A stretch of 64,000 nt of DNA from Palsa-872 sp036495195 (GCA_036495195.1 DASXNH010000201.1:6579-70578); one strand, 5' to 3'. Counted from the stretch's first letter, positions 15,472 through 24,579 are shown. Notes: generated by a model not told the origin, from the letters alone. Made by a program: numbers and translations.

Positions 15472-16808
15472 CCCGTCTCACCTACACGTATCCGGGAGCC
15501 CAAGAGGCCGCTCTTCGCGAGGTGTGCCTCGAGATCGAAGCCGGATTAACGGTGGTCACCGGCCCGTCAGGGGGCGGCAAGTCGACGCTGCTTCGGGTGT
15601 TCAACGGCCTGGTACCTCATTTCCACGGTGGGGTCATATCGGGCAGTGCGTCGGTGGGCGGCCTCGACATCATCGCCACGCACACGAGGCAGGTGGCGCG
15701 AAAGGTCGGGTTCGTTTTCCAGGACCCGGAGCTGCAGACGGTCTACAACGTCGTCGATCGCGAGGTTGCTTTCGGTCTCGAAAACCTCGCTCTCCCACCA
15801 CGTGAGATGGGGGGTCGCATCGAAGAAGCTCTCCTTGCCGCCGGCGCCCTGCATCTCCTGGGCCGCACAGTACGAACGCTCAGCGGTGGGGAGCGGCAGC
15901 GGGTCGCTCTCGCCTCGGCGCTGGCGATGCGTCCGGAGGTCGTGGTTCTGGACGAGCCGACGTCGCAGCTCGACCCACAAGGGTCCGCGTCCGTGCTCGC
16001 CGCCTTGATGGGCATGGTCCGCCAGGGCACGCATGCGGTGGTTTCAGAACACCGATTGGAGCCCATCCTTCATCACTCTTCTGGGCTGCTCGTCGTGGAG
16101 CGCGGAGCTGTTCAGGCGGTCGACCCGAAGACCTGGCCCCAGCCCAGCGCTTACGCGCCGGTGCCCCGCCAGTCCGCGATTGGCGCCGAGGCGTGGTCGA
16201 TCGAGAAGGTCACCGCGGGTTTCGGCGGAGATGCCGTGGTTCACGGTGTCGACCTGTCGGGTCGCGCCGGCGAGGTCCTGGCCCTCAACGGGCCGAACGG
16301 CGGCGGCAAGACGACGCTGCTGCGGCTGATCGCCGGCACCCTTGCACCGCTCTCTGGGACCGTGTGGCGCAGACCGGCTCGCATCGCATATCTCCCACAA
16401 AATCCGGCGGCCTTGCTTCATCGGCCCACCCTGCGGTCCGAGGTGCGTTTCACGCTGGCTCGCGCCGGAGAGAGCGCAACGCCGGAAACAATCCTGGAAG
16501 AGCTCGGACTTACTTCGGTGGCCGACCGGTACCCGCGCGACCTTTCAAGTGGGGAGCGTCAGCGAGCCGCGCTGGCCTGTGTCCTAACGGGCATGCCGCG
16601 CCTCATCCTTCTCGACGAGCCGACCCGCGGCATGGATGCCGTCGCGCGCGCGAGGCTGGTGAGCTTGGTCGCCAGGCTGCGAGACCTGGGTGCGTCCGTG
16701 GTCCTGGCGACTCACGACGATGTGCTGAGGGACGCCCTCGCGGACCGGGTCGTTTACGTGAGCGGTGGCAGCGTCATCGAGCAGGCAGGCGAGGCGGTGC
16801 TGGCTTGA
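15453..16808 (+). CDS. ECF transporter ATPase, two fused ABC domains (EcfA)
   Basis: A 451-aa protein with two ABC ATPase domains in one chain, replacing separate EcfA1/A2. Domain 1 (about 1-215) has Walker A GPSGGGKST, signature LSGGERQR and Walker B VVVLDEPTS. Domain 2 (about 245-451) has Walker A GPNGGGKTT, signature LSSGERQR and Walker B LILLDEPTRGMD. The open frame runs back to 14667, but that part is only the shadow of EcfT. TTG at 15453 gives the standard N-terminus (AKLTRLTYTYPG). It overlaps EcfT by 19 bp and the S component by 4 bp (TTGA). Confidence 0.92.
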   Translation: MAVAKLTRLTYTYPGAQEAALREVCLEIEAGLTVVTGPSGGGKSTLLRVFNGLVPHFHGGVISGSASVGGLDIIATHTRQVARKVGFVFQDPELQTVYNVVDREVAFGLENLALPPREMGGRIEEALLAAGALHLLGRTVRTLSGGERQRVALASALAMRPEVVVLDEPTSQLDPQGSASVLAALMGMVRQGTHAVVSEHRLEPILHHSSGLLVVERGAVQAVDPKTWPQPSAYAPVPRQSAIGAEAWSIEKVTAGFGGDAVVHGVDLSGRAGEVLALNGPNGGGKTTLLRLIAGTLAPLSGTVWRRPARIAYLPQNPAALLHRPTLRSEVRFTLARAGESATPETILEELGLTSVADRYPRDLSSGERQRAALACVLTGMPRLILLDEPTRGMDAVARARLVSLVARLRDLGASVVLATHDDVLRDALADRVVYVSGGSVIEQAGEAVLA

Positions 16809-17614
16809 GGAGCGCCCTACCGGTCGGCGTTGTATCGCTCGGTGGGCTGCTGCTCTTCATCTGGCCGTTTCTCGGTAGCGGCCTGCCGGCCGATACGCCC
16901 GCCTGGACTCTCGCACTCGCCTGTGTCGGCGGCTTGTTTCTGGTCGAAGCAGGGACCAGGCAGCTGGACTCGCGCGCGGTCGCGCTCCTGGCGGCGATCG
17001 CGGCCATCGACACCGCCCTGAGGCTGGCGGTGATCGAAGGAATCGGCGGATTCAGCCCCATCTTTTTCCTGGTGCTGTGCTCAGGCTACGTGTTCGGCAC
17101 CTCGTTCGGGTTCCTCGCCGGCGCGCTGTCGATGCTCGTATCGGCCCTGGCCGGAGGAGGCGTTGGGCCCTGGGTGCCCTACCAGATCTTTGCGGTCGGT
17201 TGGGTGGGCGTAGCGGCCGGCCTGGCTGGGCACTGGAGCCGGAAGGGAGCCGTTCCTGGATGGCACGACGTGCTGGCGCTCGCCGGCGTCGGCGCCGTCA
17301 TGGGGTTCGTGGTTGGCGCCCTGCTCGACATCACCGACTGGGTGCCCGTCTATCGCGCCAACCCGTCGCTGGGTTGGTTGCCCGGGATGAGCGCCGGCAC
17401 CTCGGTGCTGCACTTCGCTCGCTTTTACCTGCTCACATCGGTCGCGTATGACACGTTTCGAGCCGTCGGCAACGTGGTGATGGTCGTTGCGCTCGGACTG
17501 CCCGTGCTCGGAGCGCTGAGCCGCTTGCGCGCCCGCCTGACCTTCGAGGTAATACCGTTGGCACGTGACGTTCAACCAGGTGCGGCGGCTCTGCCTGGCG
17601 CTCCCCGAGGTTGA
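16805..17614 (+). CDS. ECF transporter S (substrate-binding) component
   Basis: An integral membrane substrate-capture subunit, 269 aa, with about six or seven hydrophobic segments and the Gly-rich FGTSFGFLAGALSMLVSALAGGGVGPW region typical of vitamin S components. The TTG at 16805 overlaps the ATPase stop, so all three ECF subunits are coupled. The last 20 residues overlap the YjbR gene by 50 bp, and the true end could be affected if a frameshift exists. The substrate is inferred as cobalamin or a corrinoid from the riboswitch and the lipoprotein. CbrT-type identity cannot be confirmed by eye. Confidence 0.82.
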   Translation: MRSALPVGVVSLGGLLLFIWPFLGSGLPADTPAWTLALACVGGLFLVEAGTRQLDSRAVALLAAIAAIDTALRLAVIEGIGGFSPIFFLVLCSGYVFGTSFGFLAGALSMLVSALAGGGVGPWVPYQIFAVGWVGVAAGLAGHWSRKGAVPGWHDVLALAGVGAVMGFVVGALLDITDWVPVYRANPSLGWLPGMSAGTSVLHFARFYLLTSVAYDTFRAVGNVVMVVALGLPVLGALSRLRARLTFEVIPLARDVQPGAAALPGAPRG

Positions 17615-17897
17615 AGAGCGAGAGACCTGGGGGGAGGTGACGTTTAGAGTCCGGAACAAGATTTTTTTGATCGGCTCGCCTGATGGCGAGGCCGTCTCGA
17701 TGAAGGCGTCCCTCGACGACCAGTCGGGGTTGATCGAGATGGACCGTGACACGTTTTCGGTGGCGGCGTACACGGGACGGTATGGCTGGGTGAGGGCCCA
17801 GCTCGCGGGCCTGACGCCCGAACTTGCGCAACGTTTGATCGCCAACGCCTGGAGGCGAACCGCGCCCAAGCGTTTGGCCGCGGAGCCGCCCCTTTAG
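17565..17897 (+). CDS. MmcQ/YjbR-family protein
   Basis: A 110-aa protein with the YjbR/MmcQ double-wing fold. Typical landmarks are the N-terminal RRLCLALPEVEERETWGEVTF (the P-x-x-E-E...W-G pattern), a VRNKIF strand, and the C-terminal AYTGRYGWVRAQLAGLTPELAQRLIANAWRRTAPK. The family is annotated as DNA-binding but its function is poorly defined. GTG at 17565 lies within the end of the S-component gene, so it is probably co-transcribed with the ECF operon without an obvious functional link. Confidence 0.85.
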   Translation: MTFNQVRRLCLALPEVEERETWGEVTFRVRNKIFLIGSPDGEAVSMKASLDDQSGLIEMDRDTFSVAAYTGRYGWVRAQLAGLTPELAQRLIANAWRRTAPKRLAAEPPL

Positions 17898-17898
17898 C

Positions 17899-18216
17899 TC
17901 AGGTCGCCCTTCGCCTCGAGCCGCTGCCCACGAACATCCTCACGATCAACAGCAGAAGGGCAGCGCCGATGAAGGCGATGATTATCGTGCTGATGATCGG
18001 GTGACCGACCACCGCGATACTGAAGTGGAACAAGGCCGCGAGAAACCCGCCGACGAAGGCGCCGATGATGCCGACCATGGTGTCGCCGAACAGACCGAGA
18101 CCGCGACCCAGCGCCAGATGGCTGGCGAGAAAGCCGGCGACGAGCCCGACCAGGACCCAGATGAGGATGGTGTCGACGTCGAGGTGAATGGGTTGCCCGT
18201 TAAGCGTGATGACCAT
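17899..18216 (-). CDS. GlsB/YeaQ/YmgE-family small membrane protein
   Basis: A 105-aa membrane protein and the second GlsB/YeaQ homologue in the window (the other is at 2481-2780). It has three membrane segments with VGLVAGFLASHLALGRGLGLFGD and VGIIGAFVGGFLAALF, the family core. A Gly-rich AGGGGG-type ribosome-binding stretch lies about 10-15 bases upstream of the ATG on the minus strand. It ends 1 bp from the convergent YjbR gene. A stress-related membrane role is known only in general terms. Confidence 0.88.
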   Translation of the reverse strand: MVITLNGQPIHLDVDTILIWVLVGLVAGFLASHLALGRGLGLFGDTMVGIIGAFVGGFLAALFHFSIAVVGHPIISTIIIAFIGAALLLLIVRMFVGSGSRRRAT

Positions 18217-18290
18217 AAATAAACAAACCCCCTTTTCAAGGTAACGCGCAGCCTCGCGGTTATCCCGGTTCGAGTTTTGGAGCGATGCGG

Positions 18291-19664
18291 CTAGGCCAGC
18301 TTGCCGGCCAGCTCTCCAAGGGCGGCTCCCAGCACGCGGTTGAAGGCCGGGAAGGGGTGGATCACATCCGACAGCGTGCGCAGAGGAGTTTCCACCTTCA
18401 CGGCGAGGACCAGCTCGCCCAGGATCTCGCCCGCCCTGGGGCTGGCCAGGGTGGCGCCGACCAGCACCCCGCGCTGGCGGTCCCCGACCAGCTTCAACAT
18501 CCCGCCATGAAAGTCGTGGATCGAGCCGCGGGCGCTGTCAGCCGGGTCGGTCGACGCGGTCTCGACGTCGATCCCCCGCTCGCGGGCTGCCGCCTCCGAG
18601 AGACCGACAGAGGCGACCTCCGGGTCGGTGAAGGTCACGCGCGGAACGGCAGAGTGATCGGCGCGAGCGTCCTCGCCACGCAGCCGCCGCGCGATCACCT
18701 GCCCGTGGTAGTAAGCGAGGTGAGTAAAGCCACCGATGCCCGTCACGTCCCCGGCCCCGTAGACGGCGGGAACGGCTTCCAATGTCGCCGAGTCGACCTT
18801 GAGCCAGCCTCGCTCGGTGCGCGCGACGCCGGCGCTCTCCCAGGCTTCGAAGTTGGCGCGCCGGCCAGTCGCGACGAGCAGCCGCTCGGCGGTCACGCGT
18901 GCGCCTGACTTCATCTTGAGGACGACCCCTGCGTCACCCTTCTCGACTCCGACGCAGGGATCGCCGGCGATGAGCTCGATGCCGTCGGCTTCCAGGTGTG
19001 GCCTCAACGCGGCCCCTGCCTCAGGCTCTTCCAGCGCGAGGAATCGCGGCCCCGCCTCGATGATCGTCACCTTGGAGCCGAACCGCGCAAACGCCTGGCC
19101 CAGCTCCAAACCGATGGCGCCGCCCCCAAGGACCGCGAGCGAGATCGGCAGCTCGCGCGGAAGCGTCGCCTGCCGGTTCGTCCAGTACTCCACTGCGTCG
19201 AGGCCTGGAATTGGAGGAATCGACGCGGTGCTGCCGTTGGCGATCACCACCGCCTTACGCGCGGTATAGAGTTCGCCGGCAACCTCGAGCGTTTGGTGAT
19301 CGACCAGCTTGCCGCTCCCGCGCACGAGCTTTGCGCCCGTTGATTCGAGGGCCGCCGCAGGCCGCGTGTCATCCAGGTCACGCGCCATCCACAGCACTCG
19401 CTTTGAGACTTTCGGGAAGTCGAGCTCCCACTCCACACGGGACGCCGCCAGAGTGCGCGCGCGTTCCGCTTCCTTGAGTGTTTCGCCTGACCGCAGCAGT
19501 GTCTTTGAAGGCATGCAGCCCCAGTACGGGCACTCCCCGCCCACGAGCTCGCGCTCGATCACCGCCAGCGTCAGGCCGCTCCCCTCAAGCCCGCCGGCAA
19601 TCGCCTCGCCGGCAACTCCGCCGCCCAGACAGATAACGTCAAATTCCTGCGGCAACCTCTCCAC
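18291..19664 (-). CDS. FAD-dependent pyridine-nucleotide disulfide oxidoreductase
   Basis: A 457-aa enzyme of the dihydrolipoamide dehydrogenase/mercuric reductase family. It has the FAD site LGGGVAGEAIAGGL (about 13-26), the redox pair Cys45 and Cys50 in GGECPYWGCMPSK, the NAD(P) site LGGGAIGLELG at about 178-188, and the second FAD motif VYGAGDVTG at about 310. The C-terminal His-x-x-x-x-Glu catalytic dyad of lipoamide dehydrogenase reads HPFPAF here, so the Glu is missing and lipoamide may not be the substrate. It overlaps the upstream OpuCA-like gene by 26 bp. Confidence 0.87.
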   Translation of the reverse strand: MERLPQEFDVICLGGGVAGEAIAGGLEGSGLTLAVIERELVGGECPYWGCMPSKTLLRSGETLKEAERARTLAASRVEWELDFPKVSKRVLWMARDLDDTRPAAALESTGAKLVRGSGKLVDHQTLEVAGELYTARKAVVIANGSTASIPPIPGLDAVEYWTNRQATLPRELPISLAVLGGGAIGLELGQAFARFGSKVTIIEAGPRFLALEEPEAGAALRPHLEADGIELIAGDPCVGVEKGDAGVVLKMKSGARVTAERLLVATGRRANFEAWESAGVARTERGWLKVDSATLEAVPAVYGAGDVTGIGGFTHLAYYHGQVIARRLRGEDARADHSAVPRVTFTDPEVASVGLSEAAARERGIDVETASTDPADSARGSIHDFHGGMLKLVGDRQRGVLVGATLASPRAGEILGELVLAVKVETPLRTLSDVIHPFPAFNRVLGAALGELAGKLA

Positions 19665-20625
19665 CTCCAGCGTCGCTCGCGCGCCGCAACGATTCCAGCA
19701 ACGACTTCGCAGTAAAAGTGCCCAGGTAACGTTCGCCGTCGAAAACCACTGCTGCCTCCGTGGGGCTGGAGAGCGCGGCAGCGAACGCCTCGCTCAGCGT
19801 GCTCGACGGCGAGACTCTCGGCTCAACCGCAGCAGGTCCCGTCGGAGGGTGCTCGAGCGTGCTCGGATCGATTTGCTTCACCGACATCCGGCGGACGAGC
19901 CGCTCGCGACCGAGGAACTCCGAAACGTAGGCACTGGCCGGACGGGTCAGGATCGCCTCGGGCGTGTCGTACTGGGCGATCCTGGCCTGCATCTGCAGAA
20001 GACAGATGCGGTCGCCCACCATCACGGCCTCATCGATGTCGTGGGTCACGAACACAACGGTCTTGCGCATCGAACGCTGGATATGGATGAACTCCTGCTG
20101 CAGGCGCTCGCGCGTGATTCGATCGACAGCGCCAAAGGGTTCATCCATCAACAGGATCGGGGGGTCCGCTCCCAGCGCTCGCGCGAAGCCGACGCGCTGG
20201 CGCTGGCCTCCCGAGAGCTGATGTGGGTACCGGTCGCGATACTCGCGTGGGTCGAGCCCAACCAGCTCAAGGAGCTCCTGGACTCGCCCCTTGATCCTCG
20301 CCTTGTCCCAGTCCCACAGGCGCGGCACCGTGCCGACGTTATCGCCGACGGTCATGTGCGGAAAGAGGCCCGTGTTCTGGATGACGTAGCCCATCTTCAG
20401 GCGTAGCTGCGCGGGGTCGATCTTGCTCGTGTCCTCCCCGTCGACCAGGATGCGACCGCTGTCGGGATCGGTCAGCCGGTTGATCATTCGAAGGGTCGTA
20501 GTCTTGCCGCAGCCCGACGGGCCGATCAGCACACACGTCTGGCCGCTCGGAATGTCAAGCGTCAGGTCCCGGACTGCGTTGGACCCGCGGGCGAACTCCT
20601 TGTTGACGTTCTCCAACCGGATCAA
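19639..20625 (-). CDS. Osmoprotectant ABC importer ATPase (OpuCA-like)
   Basis: The ATP-binding subunit of a quaternary-amine uptake system, 328 aa. It has Walker A GPSGCGKTT, the Q-loop region YVIQNTGLFPHMTV, signature LSGGQRQR, Walker B ILLMDEPFGAVD and switch His in FVTHDIDEA. The family C-terminus follows, with a partial CBS-like unit (FDGERYLGTFTAKSLLESL). The frame is open to 20811 but holds no ATG/GTG near the fold. TTG at 20625 yields the standard start MIRLENVNKE. It lies divergent from, and only 21 bp away from, the permease at 20647, an unusual split of one importer. Likely substrates are glycine betaine, choline or carnitine. Confidence 0.88.
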   Translation of the reverse strand: MIRLENVNKEFARGSNAVRDLTLDIPSGQTCVLIGPSGCGKTTTLRMINRLTDPDSGRILVDGEDTSKIDPAQLRLKMGYVIQNTGLFPHMTVGDNVGTVPRLWDWDKARIKGRVQELLELVGLDPREYRDRYPHQLSGGQRQRVGFARALGADPPILLMDEPFGAVDRITRERLQQEFIHIQRSMRKTVVFVTHDIDEAVMVGDRICLLQMQARIAQYDTPEAILTRPASAYVSEFLGRERLVRRMSVKQIDPSTLEHPPTGPAAVEPRVSPSSTLSEAFAAALSSPTEAAVVFDGERYLGTFTAKSLLESLRRASDAGGGEVAAGI

Positions 20626-20646
20626 GGCCTCGTTTACCGTAATCGA

Positions 20647-21315
20647 ATGCCGGTGGGTAAATTCCTCAGCTACGACCCCTGGGTCAACTGGGCATGGCTG
20701 TCGACTCATGTGCCGCTTTTCGAAAGCGCTCTGCAGCAGCACCTCAGCCTCACGGTCTTCGCTGTCCTCGGTGGTCTCGTGATCTCGCTTCCACTGGGCG
20801 TCGCCGCCCACCGCTGGGGCGCCTTTCGCAACCCAGTCCTGGCGGTGTCAGGCATCTTCTATTCGATCCCGTCGATAGCGCTCTTCTCGCTCCTGATTCC
20901 TTACACGGGCTTGACAGCGCTGACTGCCGAGGTTGGGCTCATCGGCTACACGGTGCTGATCCTGGTCCGCAACGTGATCGTCGGGTTGGAGGCTGTGCCC
21001 CCCGAGGTCATCGACGCCGCGAACGGGATGGGCTACCGGCCGCTGGCCAGGTTATTGCGGATCGAGCTGCCGCTGGCATTGCCCGCGATCTTCGCAGGGA
21101 TCCGCATCGCGACGGTCACGACCATCGGATTGGTGACCATCACTGCCGTGATCGGGCTTGGTGGTCTCGGCCAGCTCATTCTGCGCGGCCTGATCGAGAA
21201 CTTTCACACTCCCTTGGTGGTCGCCACTGTGCTTTCGGTAGCCCTCGCGCTGGTCGCGGACCTGTCTCTCGCCGGCCTTCAACGGCTGGCTGTTCCTTGG
21301 GCGCGAAACACCTAG
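20647..21315 (+). CDS. Osmoprotectant ABC permease (OpuCB-like)
   Basis: An inner-membrane permease, 222 aa, with about five to six membrane segments of the ProW/OpuCB type. The EAA-like coupling loop is visible in EAVPPEVIDAANGMGYRPLARLLRIELPLALPAIFAGIRIA, a very typical OpuC sequence, followed by the VIGLGGLGQLI region. ATG at 20647 is used. The downstream permease starts 3 bp after its stop. It is part of the importer with the ATPase on the opposite strand and the binding protein at 22090. Confidence 0.9.
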   Translation: MPVGKFLSYDPWVNWAWLSTHVPLFESALQQHLSLTVFAVLGGLVISLPLGVAAHRWGAFRNPVLAVSGIFYSIPSIALFSLLIPYTGLTALTAEVGLIGYTVLILVRNVIVGLEAVPPEVIDAANGMGYRPLARLLRIELPLALPAIFAGIRIATVTTIGLVTITAVIGLGGLGQLILRGLIENFHTPLVVATVLSVALALVADLSLAGLQRLAVPWARNT

Positions 21316-21317
21316 CC

Positions 21318-22025
21318 GTGGGATTCCTGGTCAGCGTCTGGCGATGGTTTGCGGATCCCGCCAACTGGAGCGGCTCGGAGGGGATCCCTCAGCGCCTTAT
21401 GGAGCACGTGCAGCTTTCAGCCGAGTCGGTGGCCGTGGGGGCGGTCATCGCCCTGCCCATCGGGATTGCGCTCGGCCACTATGGCCGCTTCGGCAACCTC
21501 GCGATCAACATCTCCAACGTCGGAAGGGCGATACCGTCGTTCGGCCTGCTGGTCATCGCGTTCCAGGTCTTCGGGCTTGGCGACCTGCCGATCGTCATCG
21601 CGCTCGCTGCCCTGGCGATTCCGCCCATGGTCACCAACAGCTACGTTGGCCTCAGTGAGGTAGACCCCGACATCAAGGATGCGGCGCGAGGCATGGGCTA
21701 CCGCGAGCTGACCCAGCTGTTCAGGGTCGAGCTACCCCTGGCGGTACCGCTCGTGATGGCCGGGATCAGGACGTCCGCGGTCCAGGTGGTGGCGACCGCC
21801 ACGCTGGCAGCGATCATCGCCGGAGGCGGGCTGGGACGCTTTGTCATCGACGGCATCGCCCAGCAGAACTATCCGATGATGTTCGCCGGGGCTCTCCTGG
21901 TGGCGCTCCTGGCCATCGCGACCGAGCTGTCGCTGTCAGGTGTGGAGAGGCTGATGGTGCCTCGAGGATTGCGGCTTTTGCGGGCTCCGGTGCAGAGCCG
22001 TACGACCACCTCAAAGGCCGCATAG
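21318..22025 (+). CDS. Osmoprotectant ABC permease (OpuCD-like)
   Basis: The second permease subunit, 235 aa, from GTG at 21318. It shows the same architecture as the preceding gene, with the coupling motif SEVDPDIKDAARGMGYRELTQLFRVELPLAVPLVMAGI and the conserved IAGGGLGRFVIDGI segment. The open frame to 20694 overlaps OpuCB and is a shadow. The C-terminal tail of about 20 residues is polar (VQSRTTTSKAA). The paired permeases indicate a heterodimeric channel, as in OpuC systems. Confidence 0.9.
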   Translation: MGFLVSVWRWFADPANWSGSEGIPQRLMEHVQLSAESVAVGAVIALPIGIALGHYGRFGNLAINISNVGRAIPSFGLLVIAFQVFGLGDLPIVIALAALAIPPMVTNSYVGLSEVDPDIKDAARGMGYRELTQLFRVELPLAVPLVMAGIRTSAVQVVATATLAAIIAGGGLGRFVIDGIAQQNYPMMFAGALLVALLAIATELSLSGVERLMVPRGLRLLRAPVQSRTTTSKAA

Positions 22026-22089
22026 TGGAAGAATCAAGGTGCAGGTAGGGTTGGACTTGGGTGACCGCCCAGGTCCAAGGAGGGACTCA

Positions 22090-23004
22090 ATGATCCGGAA
22101 GCTCACGTCGCCGTGGCTGTTGGCCGTGCTGGCCGCAGTCGTCATGATGGCTACGGCCTGTGGCAGCACGACCCCAGGCACCACCTCCAAAGGCACGCTG
22201 ACAGTGGCCGGGTTCAACTTCCCGGAGAGCAGCATCCTTGCCGACATCTACGGCCAAGCGCTCTCGCACGACGGCTACACGATCAACTACAAGCTCAACC
22301 TCGGCACCCGCCAGGTCGTCTCGACTGCGATCGAGTCTGGCCAGATCGACCTCTATCCGGGGTACGCCGCCAGCGAGCTCGAGTTCTACAACAAGCAGGC
22401 GGGCGAGGCCACCAGCGACCCGGCCGCTACCACAGCGAAGCTGAACGCGCACCTGCAGCCGCTCAACCTTGTCGCTCTGACGCCGTCGGCCGCGGTCGAC
22501 AAGAACGCGTTTGCCGTGCCCCAGGCGATCGCCGACCAGTACCACCTGACCAAGCTCTCCGACCTGGTCCCCATCGCCAACAAACTGACGCTCGGCGCCG
22601 GGCCGGAGTGCAAGACGAATGCCTTCTGTCTTCCCGGCCTCGTAAGGGTTTACGGCCTCCATTTCAAGGCCTTCAAGACCCTGGACACCGATGGACCGGC
22701 CACACGTGCGGCCTTCAAGAGCGGCGCGATTCAGGTTGGTCTGGTTTTCACGACCGACGCCGATCTCAAGGGTCTCGGCCTTGTCGTCCTCGATGACGAC
22801 AAGCACCTGACCGCAGCCGACAATGTGCTTCCTATCATCCGCACGGCGGTGGCCACCGACGAGGTCAAGACCGTGCTCAACAGCATCGACGCCAAATTGA
22901 CGACCGTCGATCTCATCGCCATGATCGACAAGGTCGCCAACCAGCACCAGGACGCCGACGCCGTCGCCACGGCGTGGCTGCAGCAGCACAACTACTCGAG
23001 CTAG
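22090..23004 (+). CDS. Osmoprotectant-binding lipoprotein (OpuCC/ProX-like)
   Basis: A 304-aa substrate-binding lipoprotein. The signal peptide ends in MMATAC (lipobox, Cys about 24). The mature part shows the OpuAC fold: LTVAGFNFPESSILADIYGQAL at the start, LNLGTRQVVSTAIESGQIDLYPGYAASE (the family's I-D-L-Y-P-x-Y motif) and VGLVFTTDADLKGLGLVVLDDD. An AGGAGG Shine-Dalgarno lies 6 bases before the ATG at 22090. Two Cys (GAGPECKTNAFCLPG) may form a disulfide. The ligand is presumably a quaternary ammonium compound, matching the demethylation genes 13 kb downstream. Confidence 0.92.
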   Translation: MIRKLTSPWLLAVLAAVVMMATACGSTTPGTTSKGTLTVAGFNFPESSILADIYGQALSHDGYTINYKLNLGTRQVVSTAIESGQIDLYPGYAASELEFYNKQAGEATSDPAATTAKLNAHLQPLNLVALTPSAAVDKNAFAVPQAIADQYHLTKLSDLVPIANKLTLGAGPECKTNAFCLPGLVRVYGLHFKAFKTLDTDGPATRAAFKSGAIQVGLVFTTDADLKGLGLVVLDDDKHLTAADNVLPIIRTAVATDEVKTVLNSIDAKLTTVDLIAMIDKVANQHQDADAVATAWLQQHNYSS

Positions 23005-24560
23005 CCGGCAGACCGGTTCGTATCGACCTGTCGCTCGAGCCCGACAGCATTCGCCGCCGCGCCTGCCACGAGCAGGCCGGCGGCGATCAACATCGCGGTC
23101 CTGAACGCATCTCCTGACGCGTATCGGGCCTGCGCGGCCACCTCACCGGGAGCTGTGGCTGCCGGCGGGTTCAGGGGGCTCACCTCGGCTCTGAGCGCCG
23201 CAGACCCAGGGTCTGTGCCAGGGATGCGCGAGGCCAGCGACGAGTAGAACACCGCCGTCACAGCGACGAAGATGAGAGCGCCCGCCAGCTGTGGTCCGAT
23301 GCGCGAGATGGCGTTGTTTATCGACGACGCCAGGCCGGCGTTGGCGACGGGGACCGAGGCCATGAGGGCGGCCGTGAGCGGCGCGACCAGGATGCCGAGA
23401 CCGATCCCAAAAACAATCGACGCCGGCAGGAAGTCGATTAAGAACGCCTCCGGGGGCAGGTAGCTGTTGGGGACGTCGGGCCGGAGCCGCCAGGCCGTGC
23501 TGGTTGGGGGAATGCGCGCATACAGGAGGACGCCCGCGGCCATTATCAGCGGGCCGACAATCAGAAAGAGGCGGGGTCCGAAGCGGCCCGCGAGCGTGCC
23601 AAATCTCGGCGAAAGGACTGCCAGCAGGATCGTGCTGGGCACTCCAATCAGGCCCGCTGCCGTCGCCGTGTAGGCAAGGGTGCCCTGAATGTAAAGTGCC
23701 GAGTTGTAGCCCACCGTGTAGAGCGCGCCGTAAATCAGAAGCGTCGAGATGTTGATCGTGGTGAACGAGCGGGACTTGAAAAGGCTCAGCGGGATCAGCG
23801 GATTGCGCCTTCGGGCCATCAGGATTGGCAGCCCGATGGTGGCGAGCGCGCCGATCGCCAGCACCACATACGCGATCGGGTCGCGCCACTCGCGCTGCTG
23901 GCCGTACACGGTCCCGAATGCCAGGCCTCCGACCGCGAGACCAACGACGATCGCTCCCAACCAGTCGAAGTCCGCAGGTGGAGCGTCGGACCGGCTTTCC
24001 GGTACATGCCGCCAAGTGGCGTACAGGGCGACCGCGATGATTGGGATGTTGATCAGGAACGCCGCCCTCCAGGAGATCGTGTCGACGAGGATGCCGCCGA
24101 TCGCAGGCCCCAGCAGCGTGGTGCCCGATGAAGCTCCCGACCAGATCCCAAAGGCCCGTCCGCGCAGGGGGCCGTCGAAGCCGGCGGTGATCAAGGCCAG
24201 CGAGCCCGGGACGAGGAATGCGCCGGCTACGCCTTGTAGAACCCTGAGGACAACCAGGGTTTCCAGATTCGGAGCGAGACCGCACAGGGCCGACATGAGG
24301 CCGAAACCGGCCAGGCCGAACATGAACATGCGCTTCCTGCCGTAAGCGTCGGTGAGTGCGCCGGCGAGGATCAGCAGCGTGCTCAGCGATAGCAGGTAGC
24401 CGGTGTACACGTAGGTCTGACCTTCCAGCACCCCGACCAGCGAATGAGGGAGCTCGCGACCGATCCTCGGTAGCGCGACGTTGACGATGGTCGAGTCGAG
24501 AAAGACTGTCGCCGAGGCCAGCACCGTGGCCACCAGGGTCCATCTCTGCGCCCGGTTCAC
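23001..24560 (-). CDS. MFS drug-efflux transporter, DHA2 family
   Basis: A multidrug-type exporter of about 519 aa from GTG at 24560 (VNRAQRWTLVATVLAS), with 13-14 hydrophobic segments. Motifs are FLDSTIVNVALPRI in TM1, GALTDAYGRKRMF after TM2, LQGVAGAFLVPGSLAL in TM4 and GPAIGGILVDTISWRAAFLIN in TM5. ATG at 24623 would add 21 residues overlapping the divergent DinB gene and is less likely. It is the second DHA2 pump in the window (first at 3663-5291). It is convergent with the OpuCC gene by a 4-bp overlap. Confidence 0.9.
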   Translation of the reverse strand: MNRAQRWTLVATVLASATVFLDSTIVNVALPRIGRELPHSLVGVLEGQTYVYTGYLLSLSTLLILAGALTDAYGRKRMFMFGLAGFGLMSALCGLAPNLETLVVLRVLQGVAGAFLVPGSLALITAGFDGPLRGRAFGIWSGASSGTTLLGPAIGGILVDTISWRAAFLINIPIIAVALYATWRHVPESRSDAPPADFDWLGAIVVGLAVGGLAFGTVYGQQREWRDPIAYVVLAIGALATIGLPILMARRRNPLIPLSLFKSRSFTTINISTLLIYGALYTVGYNSALYIQGTLAYTATAAGLIGVPSTILLAVLSPRFGTLAGRFGPRLFLIVGPLIMAAGVLLYARIPPTSTAWRLRPDVPNSYLPPEAFLIDFLPASIVFGIGLGILVAPLTAALMASVPVANAGLASSINNAISRIGPQLAGALIFVAVTAVFYSSLASRIPGTDPGSAALRAEVSPLNPPAATAPGEVAAQARYASGDAFRTAMLIAAGLLVAGAAANAVGLERQVDTNRSAG

Positions 24561-24579
24561 TTCGATGTACGGTAGCGCG

